Part shown: positions 1-5,079 of the stretch, piece after piece
How positions within the stretch are numbered: the first letter of the stretch is position 1
How the letters are laid out: the number at the start of each line of letters is the position of its first letter
Source: Campylobacterota bacterium
GTDB lineage: Bacteria > Campylobacterota > Campylobacteria > Campylobacterales > JALSKU01
Assembly: GCA_013153915.1 (NCBI GenBank)
Contig: JAADDL010000158.1
Span: 1 to 10,809 of the forward strand
Reading direction: 5' to 3'
DNA length: 10,809 nt
Notes under the pieces: generated by a model
Databases searched by the model: none
What the model saw: the letters and a program-made list of their open reading frames with translations, nothing else
What the model was told of the DNA's origin: nothing
Position numbers and translations under genes: made by a program

Positions 1-3
1 TTT

Positions 4-24
4 TCGCTCCTAATATATGAGCGA
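4..24 (-). promoter_or_regulatory. Hairpin overlapping the ribosome binding site of the next gene downstream of flgM
   Basis: Just after the flgM stop codon, the minus strand carries a 6-bp perfect inverted repeat (TCGCTC / GAGCGA, plus positions 4-9 and 19-24) with a 9-base loop. The sequence AGGAG (minus strand, positions 11 to 7) lies partly in the 3' arm. It is followed by an A-rich stretch that runs off the window, which suits a start codon at or just beyond the edge. I read AGGAG as the Shine-Dalgarno of the next gene; synteny with C. jejuni would make that flgN or flgK. The hairpin could partly hide this site until a ribosome finishing flgM melts it. It is not a good terminator, because the minus-strand transcript has A, not U, after the stem. 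The function is inferred. Confidence 0.35.
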
Positions 25-30
25 GAAATT

Positions 31-228
31 TTAAAGTAAAGTATCAGCTATTTTCTGTGCAGTTTTATTTAAATCAATTTTATAAGTCCCTTCTTGGATA
101 CTTTTTTTGATTTGCTCTACTTTGTTGTTCTCGCTATCATTTTGTTTTTGCATCTCCGCATTTTTCACATTGTCTGAAAGCTTCATGTTGTTTATAGCGA
201 CATTAGCACCATCAACTTTTGAATTCAT
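31..228 (-). CDS. flgM: Anti-sigma-28 factor FlgM
   Basis: This 65-residue protein is the likely flagellar anti-sigma factor. FlgM binds sigma-28 (FliA) in the cytoplasm and, in the classical model, is exported through the finished hook-basal body to release late gene expression. The N-terminal half is polar and low in complexity (Asn, Lys, Glu, Asp), as expected of a disordered FlgM. The C-terminal part, residues about 36-65, carries the family signature (VEQIKKSIQEGTYKID, then a short helix KTAQKIADTLL) that packs on the sigma factor. The ATG has an AAAGGA ribosome binding site. The gene lies 54 bp downstream of flgJ, and a sigma-28-like promoter sits in that gap. The length is short compared with enteric FlgM (about 97 residues) but fits Campylobacterota. 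Identity rests on the C-terminal motif plus position after flgI-flgJ. Confidence 0.88.
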   Translation of the reverse strand: MNSKVDGANVAINNMKLSDNVKNAEMQKQNDSENNKVEQIKKSIQEGTYKIDLNKTAQKIADTLL

Positions 229-259
229 TCTAAATCCTTTGCATAGTTATATTACTCTT

Positions 260-285
260 ATATCGTCCAAAACAAAAATTTTTTA
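260..285 (-). promoter_or_regulatory. Possible sigma-28 promoter of flgM
   Basis: On the minus strand, TAAAAAAT (285 to 278) is followed after 10 bases by GACGATAT (267 to 260). The -10 half closely resembles the CGAT(A/T)T form of Campylobacter sigma-28 sites and the GACGATTT seen before flaG in this same window. The -35 half is a poorer match to TAAAGTTT, and the spacer is one base short of 11. Transcription would begin near 252, giving a leader of about 24 nt before the flgM ATG. If real, FlgM and the sigma factor it inhibits would form a feedback loop. The region is A/T-rich, so chance similarity is possible. Confidence 0.38.
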
Positions 286-579
286 ACCTTTTTGTTTGAG
301 AAAATTATACAATAATTCACTAAAACCAAACTTACCGCTAAGTTGATCGCTAAGAGTTTCATTATACATAGACTTATATATGTCCTCTCCGGGGCTTTTT
401 GGAAAAAGAGAATTTTCGCTTTTCATAGAAACATCCAAAATCTCTTTTATAAAAACGGCCTCGAACTTATCGGTTTGCTCTTTAAGCTTCGTATCATCAT
501 CTGTTTTGACGATATTTGGCATAACACTTAAACTATTTAATGCCTCAAAATTACCTAAAGCGGTTGCAGTATCAATCAT
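283..579 (-). CDS. flgJ: Short FlgJ-type rod-binding protein (no muramidase domain)
   Basis: This 98-residue protein matches the N-terminal rod-binding domain of FlgJ, the rod-capping factor that helps rod subunits assemble in the periplasm. The domain spans roughly residues 35-95: an amphipathic helix (EQTDKFEAVFIKEILD), a Ser/Pro-rich linker (SLFPKSPGEDIYKSMY), then the conserved LSDQLSGKFGFSELLYNFL end. The protein stops there, so the C-terminal glucosaminidase domain of enteric FlgJ is absent. This single-domain form is the norm in Campylobacterota, so it is not a truncation. No signal peptide is visible, consistent with export through the flagellar type III system. The ATG overlaps the flgI stop as ATGA, and GGAG lies 5 bases upstream, so the two genes are translationally coupled. 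It probably shares the flgI transcript from the sigma-54 promoter. Confidence 0.85.
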   Translation of the reverse strand: MIDTATALGNFEALNSLSVMPNIVKTDDDTKLKEQTDKFEAVFIKEILDVSMKSENSLFPKSPGEDIYKSMYNETLSDQLSGKFGFSELLYNFLKQKG

Positions 580-1625
580 ATTATCTCCACTTCCGCCCTT
601 ATGGCGCCTGCTTTTTTTATGCTCTCTATGATAGAGATTACATCTTTTGGTTTCGCTCCAAGCTTATGCAAAGCTCTTGCTAGATTTGAAACCGTTACAC
701 TATCTCTTTTCATACTCAAAATATCGCTTCTTGAATTGATAGTCATATCATTTCCTATAGCCGTTTCGTCTTTGGATTTTTTCATATCGTTCGAAGGCTC
801 TATCTTGATAGTCAAATCTTTATGCGTTATCACTACCGGATCTATCTTGATATTTACGCCTGCGACTATCGTGCCTGTTCTTTCGTCTATAACGATCTTT
901 TCTTTAGGATGATAGGATATATCCGCATCCAATATCTTGGCTACAAAAGATATCACGCTCAAACCGTCGGGCTTTTTTAATTTTATCGTTTTAGGGTCTA
1001 TCGCTACGGCAACCCTCTCATCAAAAAGTTTATTTAAACTATTTTCTATCTGCATTGCGGTTTTAAAGCTTGATTGATGCAAAGAGAGTTTTAGATATTT
1101 TTTATCATAGATGTCATACGCAACACTTCTCTCCACCAAAGCGCCACTTGGTATGATACCGGCGGTAGGATGGTTTAACTCTCCTCTGCCTCTGCCGTTT
1201 TTTCCTCCTATACTCAAAGAACCTTGAGCCAAAGCGTATATCTTTCCGTCCACACCTTTTAGAGGAGTTATCAAAAGAGTACCGCCTTCTATAGACTTTG
1301 CATCTCCTATAGATGAAACGGTCACATCAAGCTTATCTCCCTGCCTTGCAAACGGAGGAAGTTTTGCCGTCACTATAACTGCGGCTATATTTTTTGATTT
1401 TATATCTTTCGGGTCTATCTTGACATTGACCGTTTGAAGTAGATTTGATAGCGACCTTACGGTAAATGCGGAAGTAGTGCCGTCACCCGTACCGTTGAGT
1501 CCGACAACAAGTCCGTAGCCGATAAGCTGGTTATTTCTTACGCCTACGACACTTGCAAGATTTTCTATCTTTTCCGCACTCAAAAAAGTAATGATAAAAA
1601 AAATCGCAAAAACAAATCTTTTCAA
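576..1625 (-). CDS. flgI: Flagellar P-ring protein FlgI
   Basis: FlgI forms the P-ring that surrounds the flagellar rod in the peptidoglycan layer. The 349-residue product has a Sec signal peptide (hydrophobic stretch at residues 4-15, likely cleavage after residue 17). Family blocks follow: RNNQLIGYGLVVGLNGTGD (30-48), LPPFARQGDKLDVTVSSIGD (89-108), GGTLLITPLKG with YALAQG (114-135), PSGALVER, and a C-terminal end LGAKPKDVISIIESIKKAG followed by RAEVEII. Length and end points match FlgI throughout, so the gene is complete. The start is a TTG, chosen because AAGGG lies 8 bases upstream and because it gives a full signal peptide. A sigma-54 promoter lies 37-53 bp upstream, making flgI the first gene of a transcript that continues into flgJ and probably flgM. 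Confidence 0.97.
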   Translation of the reverse strand: MKRFVFAIFFIITFLSAEKIENLASVVGVRNNQLIGYGLVVGLNGTGDGTTSAFTVRSLSNLLQTVNVKIDPKDIKSKNIAAVIVTAKLPPFARQGDKLDVTVSSIGDAKSIEGGTLLITPLKGVDGKIYALAQGSLSIGGKNGRGRGELNHPTAGIIPSGALVERSVAYDIYDKKYLKLSLHQSSFKTAMQIENSLNKLFDERVAVAIDPKTIKLKKPDGLSVISFVAKILDADISYHPKEKIVIDERTGTIVAGVNIKIDPVVITHKDLTIKIEPSNDMKKSKDETAIGNDMTINSRSDILSMKRDSVTVSNLARALHKLGAKPKDVISIIESIKKAGAIRAEVEII

Positions 1626-1633
1626 TCCAAAAT

Positions 1634-1638
1634 CCCTT
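1634..1638 (-). promoter_or_regulatory. Ribosome binding site that fixes the TTG start of flgI
   Basis: AAGGG on the minus strand (1638 to 1634) is 8 bases upstream of the TTG at 1625-1623. No ATG or GTG in this frame would preserve the signal peptide that begins MKRFVFAIFF, so this site supports a non-ATG start. Confidence 0.7.
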
Positions 1639-1661
1639 GAATAAAATATCTATGTTTTTGC

Positions 1662-1678
1662 AAGCAATATATGTTCCA
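1662..1678 (-). promoter_or_regulatory. Sigma-54 promoter of flgI
   Basis: The minus strand reads TGGAACATATATTGCTT (1678 to 1662). Compared with the sigma-54 consensus TGGCACGNNNNTTGCW, the invariant GG and GC dinucleotides are present at the correct spacing, with TTGCT at -12. The departures are at less conserved positions, mainly C to A after TGG. The predicted start of transcription is near 1652, giving a leader of about 27 nt before the flgI TTG. It lies in the 66-bp gap between rsmD and flgI. In Campylobacterota, RpoN with the response regulator FlgR drives rod, ring and hook genes, so both location and sequence fit. No FlgR binding site was identified. Confidence 0.85.
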
Positions 1679-1691
1679 AGTCTTAATATAT

Positions 1692-2267
1692 CTAACAATA
1701 AAAATAGCTGATGGAAGTTTTACCGAATTTCCTTGTCTTTTTCTTTTGATATGCCCCTATAGTATCCGGCACTTTAAGAGTACTCATATGCTCGATGGCG
1801 ACCAATTCGCATATATCGCAAGGTATCTGTTTGATGAGTTTGTAAACTTTTAGATAGATATCCTCCATCCCCTCTCTTATCTCAAAAGGCGGGTCAAAGT
1901 AGAAATATGCTTTTTTATCTATGCTTTTGATAAAATCCCCAAACTCTTCAAAAGTATCTGCGTTAAACGCTACACACTCTTTGCACTCCAAACTTTTTAT
2001 ATTTTTCAAAAGTATATCGTAAGCTTTTCTATCCTTTTCGAAAAAATATACCTTTTTTGCCCCTCTACTTAAAGCTTCAAGTCCTATAGAACCGCTACCG
2101 GCAAAGGCTTCTACGAAAATTTTGCCCACGATATCAAACTGTACGGTATTGAAAAACGACTCTTTTATGATGGATTTTGTACTTCTTGTTGTCTTTAAAG
2201 ACGGTAACTCAAGCTTTTTACCTTTGTATTTTCCGCTATTTACAGTAGTATATAAGCTATTTTTCAT
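1692..2267 (-). CDS. rsmD: 16S rRNA (guanine966-N2)-methyltransferase RsmD
   Basis: RsmD methylates N2 of G966 in 16S rRNA using S-adenosylmethionine, acting on the assembling small subunit. The 191-residue product shows the family's parts in order: the N-terminal R-T-K-E-F block (residues 28-40), the SAM-binding motif FAGSGSIGLEALSRGA (55-70), an acidic residue after the next strand (FFEKD, 75-79) that would contact the SAM ribose, and the catalytic DPPF (125-128). The C-terminal KFGKTSISYFY also resembles RsmD. The usual catalytic motif is DPPY; Phe replaces Tyr here. The start overlaps the preceding hypothetical gene by 11 bp, so the two are co-transcribed. Its ribosome binding site is weak (AAGAGAG), suggesting coupling. 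A housekeeping enzyme next to flagellar genes is a conserved Campylobacterota arrangement, and the sigma-54 promoter after it separates the two functions. Confidence 0.9.
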   Translation of the reverse strand: MKNSLYTTVNSGKYKGKKLELPSLKTTRSTKSIIKESFFNTVQFDIVGKIFVEAFAGSGSIGLEALSRGAKKVYFFEKDRKAYDILLKNIKSLECKECVAFNADTFEEFGDFIKSIDKKAYFYFDPPFEIREGMEDIYLKVYKLIKQIPCDICELVAIEHMSTLKVPDTIGAYQKKKTRKFGKTSISYFYC

Positions 2268-2619
2268 AATACTCTCTTATCGTTTTTATCAAGTCTTCTC
2301 TAAACTTCACGGTCAACTTTTCTATCTCATTTTCAAGCATATTTATATCTTTTTTTCCATTTTTACTCTTTGGAGTAGAATCTCTTTTGAGTCTTTTTCG
2401 ATACAACATCCTTAAATTTGCCAATAAATCAGACTTGGAAAAAGGAGCAACTATATCAAACTTATCCGTATATCCTACAGTAACCACCGGCTTATTTGCG
2501 GTAATCTTTCTATCGCTTAGTATCATATCAGAATTTTTATGAGTAGTAACACTATCTTTTAAAAATATCTCCAAACTTTTTTTTAGCAACAAAGATTCGC
2601 AAACCAATGATATCTTCAC
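2257..2619 (-). CDS. Uncharacterised protein resembling a shortened response-regulator receiver domain with a C-terminal coiled coil
   Basis: I do not recognise a named family for this 120-residue protein. By eye it reads like a compressed receiver (REC) domain. MKISLVCES plus a helix (1-22) mimics strand 1 and helix 1. DMILSD (31-36) mimics strand 3 ending in the phospho-acceptor Asp, here D36. KPVVTVG (43-49) mimics strand 4. DIVAPFSKSDLLANLRMLYRK (55-75) mimics strand 5 and helix 5, where KPF is usual but APF is found. The acidic pair after strand 1 is replaced by CE, and helices 3 and 4 are nearly absent, so phosphorylation is doubtful. Residues 78-91 are polar, and 92-120 form a probable amphipathic helix or coiled coil. 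The start is GTG with AAAGG six bases upstream. It heads the rsmD transcript and is divergent from flaG. By memory it occupies the position of C. jejuni Cj1460. Function unknown; a flagellar link is only positional. Confidence 0.8.
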   Translation of the reverse strand: MKISLVCESLLLKKSLEIFLKDSVTTHKNSDMILSDRKITANKPVVTVGYTDKFDIVAPFSKSDLLANLRMLYRKRLKRDSTPKSKNGKKDINMLENEIEKLTVKFREDLIKTIREYYEK

Positions 2620-2647
2620 TTTTTACCTTTAAATTAAACTATTTGTT

Positions 2648-2655
2648 ATTTTATC
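2648..2655 (-). promoter_or_regulatory. Possible sigma-70 -10 element for the receiver-like gene and rsmD
   Basis: The minus strand reads TTTTTGATAAAATAAC here, with TAAAAT at 2653 to 2648. A TTTTTG run just before the -10 is typical of Campylobacterota vegetative promoters, which often lack a clear -35. Transcription would start near 2641, about 22 nt before the GTG start codon. The region is A/T-rich, so this is a modest-confidence call. Confidence 0.4.
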
Positions 2656-2677
2656 AAAAACTTTATAAAAACTTCTC

Positions 2678-2704
2678 TAAAGTTTATATTTTTATTGACG
2701 ATTT
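2678..2704 (+). promoter_or_regulatory. Sigma-28 (FliA) promoter of flaG-fliD-fliS
   Basis: TAAAGTTT (2678-2685) is a perfect -35 match to the sigma-28 consensus. It is followed by exactly 11 bases and then GACGATTT (2697-2704), which fits the Campylobacter-type -10 (CGATTT) and is close to the enteric GCCGATAA. Transcription should start near 2712, about 22 nt upstream of the flaG ATG, which has a strong AAGGAG ribosome binding site. The site puts the flaG, fliD, fliS and FliT-like genes in the late class, controlled by FlgM, whose gene is also in this window. Confidence 0.87.
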
Positions 2705-2733
2705 AGAAGTATAGAATAAAAAGGAGATGAGCA

Positions 2734-3099
2734 ATGGATATATTTAGTGCAACCAGCAAACAAATAGACACAACTCAAAGATTTGGTTCCGAGTATGCTA
2801 AAACTCAACAAGCCGTCTCAAGTAACTCACCGACAACAAACAGTGAAGTTAGAAATGAAAGAGAAATGAAAGAAATCCAAAAAAATCTTGATAATACGGT
2901 TAAAAAACTCAACGACCAAATGGATGCTTTAAGTGTCAATATAAGGTTTGGATTTAACGACAAAATTGATTCTATGTATGTTGATGTTACAGAAAAAAGC
3001 ACTGGCAAACTCATCAGAAAGATACCTTCTGAAGAGACCATGAAAATAGCAGAAAAGATGAAAGAAATCATCGGAATGATTTTCGATAAGAAAGGATAA
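2734..3099 (+). CDS. flaG: Flagellar protein FlaG
   Basis: FlaG is a small flagellar protein that in Campylobacter and some other bacteria affects filament length; its exact biochemical role is unsettled. The 121-residue product has a variable, polar N-terminal region (1-45), a helical segment (46-66), and the conserved FlaG domain at 67-121. That domain includes SVNIRFGFNDKIDSMYV and the IRKIPSEE motif (94-101) followed by the closing helix EKMKEIIGMIFDKKG. The ATG follows AAGGAG by about 8 bases. It is the first gene behind the sigma-28 promoter, and fliD starts 3 bp after its stop, so the two are co-expressed. Family assignment is firm; function is known only in outline. Confidence 0.95.
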   Translation: MDIFSATSKQIDTTQRFGSEYAKTQQAVSSNSPTTNSEVRNEREMKEIQKNLDNTVKKLNDQMDALSVNIRFGFNDKIDSMYVDVTEKSTGKLIRKIPSEETMKIAEKMKEIIGMIFDKKG

Positions 3100-3102
3100 T
3101 AG

Positions 3103-4476
3103 ATGTCTGATCTTGGAACATTAAGCAGTCTCGGACTTGGTAGTAGCGGAGCTCTTAGTTATGATACCATAGATAAGCTTAGAGAAGCAGATGAAGACGC
3201 TATCATAAAACCGATTGACAATAAAATTGAATTAACCCAAAACAGACAAAAAGCTCTTGATGATCTTACGACTCTTTTGGCTAGTTTTAAAAGTGCAGCT
3301 AGCTCCTTATCTTATGATAGCCTATACTCAAAAGTAAACGTCGATACGACCGGAAGCTCGGCAATAATCACGGCTCAAGACGGAGTTAATACCCAAGATA
3401 TCAATTTAGATATTAGTAATATTGCGACAAATGATGTAAAAGAATCCGATTCGTTCAGTAGTACTGATAGTACTTTTACTAATAGTTCCGATACTTTAAA
3501 ATTTGAACTTGCTGGTGGAGAATCTTTTTCCATAGATGTTGATGAAAATACTACCATATCGAAACTTGCCGAAGAGATAAACAACAACTCCAATGGAACT
3601 ATGACTGCAAGCATCTTAAATGTAGGCGGAGACAAGCCATATAAACTTATTATCAAATCAACAGAAACTGGCGCAGACAACGCCATCACAATCTCCTCTA
3701 CGGGTGGAGGAACGGCGGCGGACGATCTAAATATGACTACGGTCGGTAACGGTGCGCAAGACGCTCATTTTACCTACAACGGAGTTGCTGTCACAAGAAG
3801 CTCCAACGATATAAGCGACCTGATTATCGGAGTAGATATAAAACTAACCGATAGTGGCATAACCAATGCAACCATCACTCAAGATACTCAAAGCATAAAA
3901 GATGAGATAAATTCCCTAATAACAGGATACAATGACTTAATAGACAGTTTAAATTCAGGAACAAAATATGATCCCAATGCAAATGAAGTGGGCATATTTC
4001 AAGGTGTTAGCCAAATAAGAGGAATAAAAAACGAGATTAACGACGATCTTTTCAATTTCAGCTACAACGGACAGACTATGGCTGATTTCGGAATCACTTT
4101 AAATAGCGCAGGTCATTTGGAGCTTGACGAGGCTACGCTTGATTCGAAACTTCAAAACGATCCTAACGGAGTGAAAGATTTCTTTATGGGCGAAACTCAA
4201 ACAAATCCCCAAAAAGGTTTATTTGCAAATTTAAACGATGATTTAGGCTCCATTTTCATGGATAGAGATAGTGAATTAAAATTATATAAAAGCTATCTTG
4301 ATGAAAATCTTCGAAACCTAAATGATAGAAAAGATTCTCAAACCAAAAAACTTGATATAAAATATGAAATAATGGCAAAAAAATTCGCTTCGTACGATAG
4401 TATCATATCAAATTTCAATGCATCATACCAGTCTTTGCAGATGCAAATAGATAGTTTTACAAATCCAAAAAAATAA
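3103..4476 (+). CDS. fliD: Flagellar filament cap protein FliD (HAP2)
   Basis: FliD forms the oligomeric cap at the filament tip that folds and inserts flagellin subunits outside the cell. The 457-residue product has the typical plan. An N-terminal disordered and helical region (residues 1-70) includes the conserved start of the first long helix, IDNKIELTQNRQKALDDLTT. Beta-rich, Ser/Thr/Asn-rich cap domains (about 70-260) come next. A C-terminal FliD_C region (about 260-457) ends in long coiled-coil helices, including LKLYKSYLDENLRNLNDRKDSQTKKLDIKYE in two adjoining parts. There are no signal peptide and no cysteines, as expected of type III export substrates. AAAGGA, located at the end of flaG, serves as the ribosome binding site. 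The length is at the compact end of the family; C. jejuni FliD is well over 600 residues, mainly because of larger middle domains. fliS starts 11 bp downstream. Confidence 0.95.
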   Translation: MSDLGTLSSLGLGSSGALSYDTIDKLREADEDAIIKPIDNKIELTQNRQKALDDLTTLLASFKSAASSLSYDSLYSKVNVDTTGSSAIITAQDGVNTQDINLDISNIATNDVKESDSFSSTDSTFTNSSDTLKFELAGGESFSIDVDENTTISKLAEEINNNSNGTMTASILNVGGDKPYKLIIKSTETGADNAITISSTGGGTAADDLNMTTVGNGAQDAHFTYNGVAVTRSSNDISDLIIGVDIKLTDSGITNATITQDTQSIKDEINSLITGYNDLIDSLNSGTKYDPNANEVGIFQGVSQIRGIKNEINDDLFNFSYNGQTMADFGITLNSAGHLELDEATLDSKLQNDPNGVKDFFMGETQTNPQKGLFANLNDDLGSIFMDRDSELKLYKSYLDENLRNLNDRKDSQTKKLDIKYEIMAKKFASYDSIISNFNASYQSLQMQIDSFTNPKK

Positions 4477-4487
4477 GGAATACATAG

Positions 4488-4856
4488 ATGAGATCCAATT
4501 TAGCATATAGCGAATATACTCAAAACAATGTTTCGATAGAATCAAAAGAAAAACTTGTAGAGATGTTGTATGAGGGGATTTTAAGATTTAATTATCAAGC
4601 TAAAAAAGCTATAAACAGCAAAGATTATGAAAAAAAATCTTATTGGATAAACCGTTCGGTAGACATTTTTGTAGAACTTATAAACTCTTTAAATTATGAT
4701 GGAGGAGATACGGCTCACTATTTAAACGGCTTATATCAACACCAAATTAAGCTATTAACAACTGCTAATATGCAAAATGATGTTGAATCTTTGGATACGG
4801 TAAACAAAGTAGTCAAAGGTCTGCTTGAGGCATGGAGGGAAATCAATGCAAAATAG
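4488..4856 (+). CDS. fliS: Flagellin export chaperone FliS
   Basis: FliS binds the C-terminal part of flagellin in the cytoplasm, prevents premature polymerisation and delivers it to the export gate. The 122-residue, all-helical product has the family marks: AYSEYTQNNV near the N-terminus (6-15), the first helix with LVEMLYEGILRF (23-34), the central ELINSLNYDGGDTAHYLNGLY (63-83, with the Gly after the Leu-Asn pair), and a C-terminal amphipathic helix ending LLEAWREI. Length matches the family. AAGGA precedes the ATG by 8 bases. The gene is third in the sigma-28 transcript, and its last 11 bp overlap the next gene, which begins at an internal ATG preceded by GGAGGG. In Helicobacter, FliS also works with a co-chaperone; no such gene is evident here unless it is the next one. 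Confidence 0.95.
   Translation: MRSNLAYSEYTQNNVSIESKEKLVEMLYEGILRFNYQAKKAINSKDYEKKSYWINRSVDIFVELINSLNYDGGDTAHYLNGLYQHQIKLLTTANMQNDVESLDTVNKVVKGLLEAWREINAK
4834..4839 (+). promoter_or_regulatory. Ribosome binding site deciding the start of the FliT-like gene
   Basis: GGAGGG lies inside the end of fliS, six bases before the ATG at 4846. A longer reading frame begins with TTG at 4825, but that codon has no ribosome binding site, and the GGAGGG itself would then be coding. The ATG at 4846 is therefore preferred. Confidence 0.75.
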
Positions 4857-5070
4857 ACAATGGATAGATAATTTAAAAATTGCAATAATCAACAACGATT
4901 TAGACAATATAGTCAAATACTCCAAAAACGTACCGGTTTTTGATACGCTTGAAGACGCGCAAACGGCATTTGCATTGATTAAGGAAGCGGAAAAACTTAT
5001 AAGAAAAGAGCAAGATAAAATTTCGGCTAAAATGTTTGAGATAAGAAAAATTAAAAACTATTTAAATTAG
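4846..5070 (+). CDS. Small helical protein, possible FliT-type flagellar chaperone
   Basis: This 74-residue protein overlaps fliS by 11 bp and ends the sigma-28-driven flagellar operon. Its sequence is almost entirely helix-forming, rich in Lys, Asp, Glu and Ile, with no cysteine and no signal peptide. Residues about 3-25 (WIDNLKIAIINNDLDNIVKY) and 34-72 (a long helix with KEAEKLIRKEQDKISAKM) suggest a helical hairpin or coiled coil. The FliT chaperone of FliD is also small and helical and commonly follows fliS, so this gene may play that part. The sequence similarity I can see is too weak to assign the symbol. By memory, C. jejuni has a small hypothetical gene (Cj0550) in the same place. The start is set by the strong GGAGGG. 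Confidence 0.72.
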   Translation: MQNRQWIDNLKIAIINNDLDNIVKYSKNVPVFDTLEDAQTAFALIKEAEKLIRKEQDKISAKMFEIRKIKNYLN

Positions 5071-5079
5071 AACGGAAAT

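Noticed and set aside
283..579. flgJ as a truncated pseudogene
   Set aside because: It lacks the enteric muramidase domain, but the single-domain form is normal in this phylum, and the frame is intact with a good ribosome binding site.
343..912. Plus-strand open frames of 62, 83 and 103 codons over flgJ and flgI
   Set aside because: They lie antisense to well-recognised genes, have no family-like sequence, and have no convincing ribosome binding site.
2639..2665. Sigma-28 promoter on the minus strand using TAAAGTTT at 2665 to 2658
   Set aside because: At the correct spacing the -10 position reads ACAAATAG, which does not resemble GCCGATAA or CGATTT.
2805..3071. Minus-strand 88-codon frame across flaG
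   Set aside because: It is opposite the conserved FlaG domain. The hydrophobic look comes from the reverse complement of codons for charged residues.
3375..3689. Minus-strand 104-codon frame within fliD
   Set aside because: It is antisense to fliD, with no start signal and no recognisable motif.
4825..4845. TTG start extending the FliT-like protein by 7 residues
   Set aside because: It has no ribosome binding site, whereas GGAGGG is ideally placed for the ATG at 4846.
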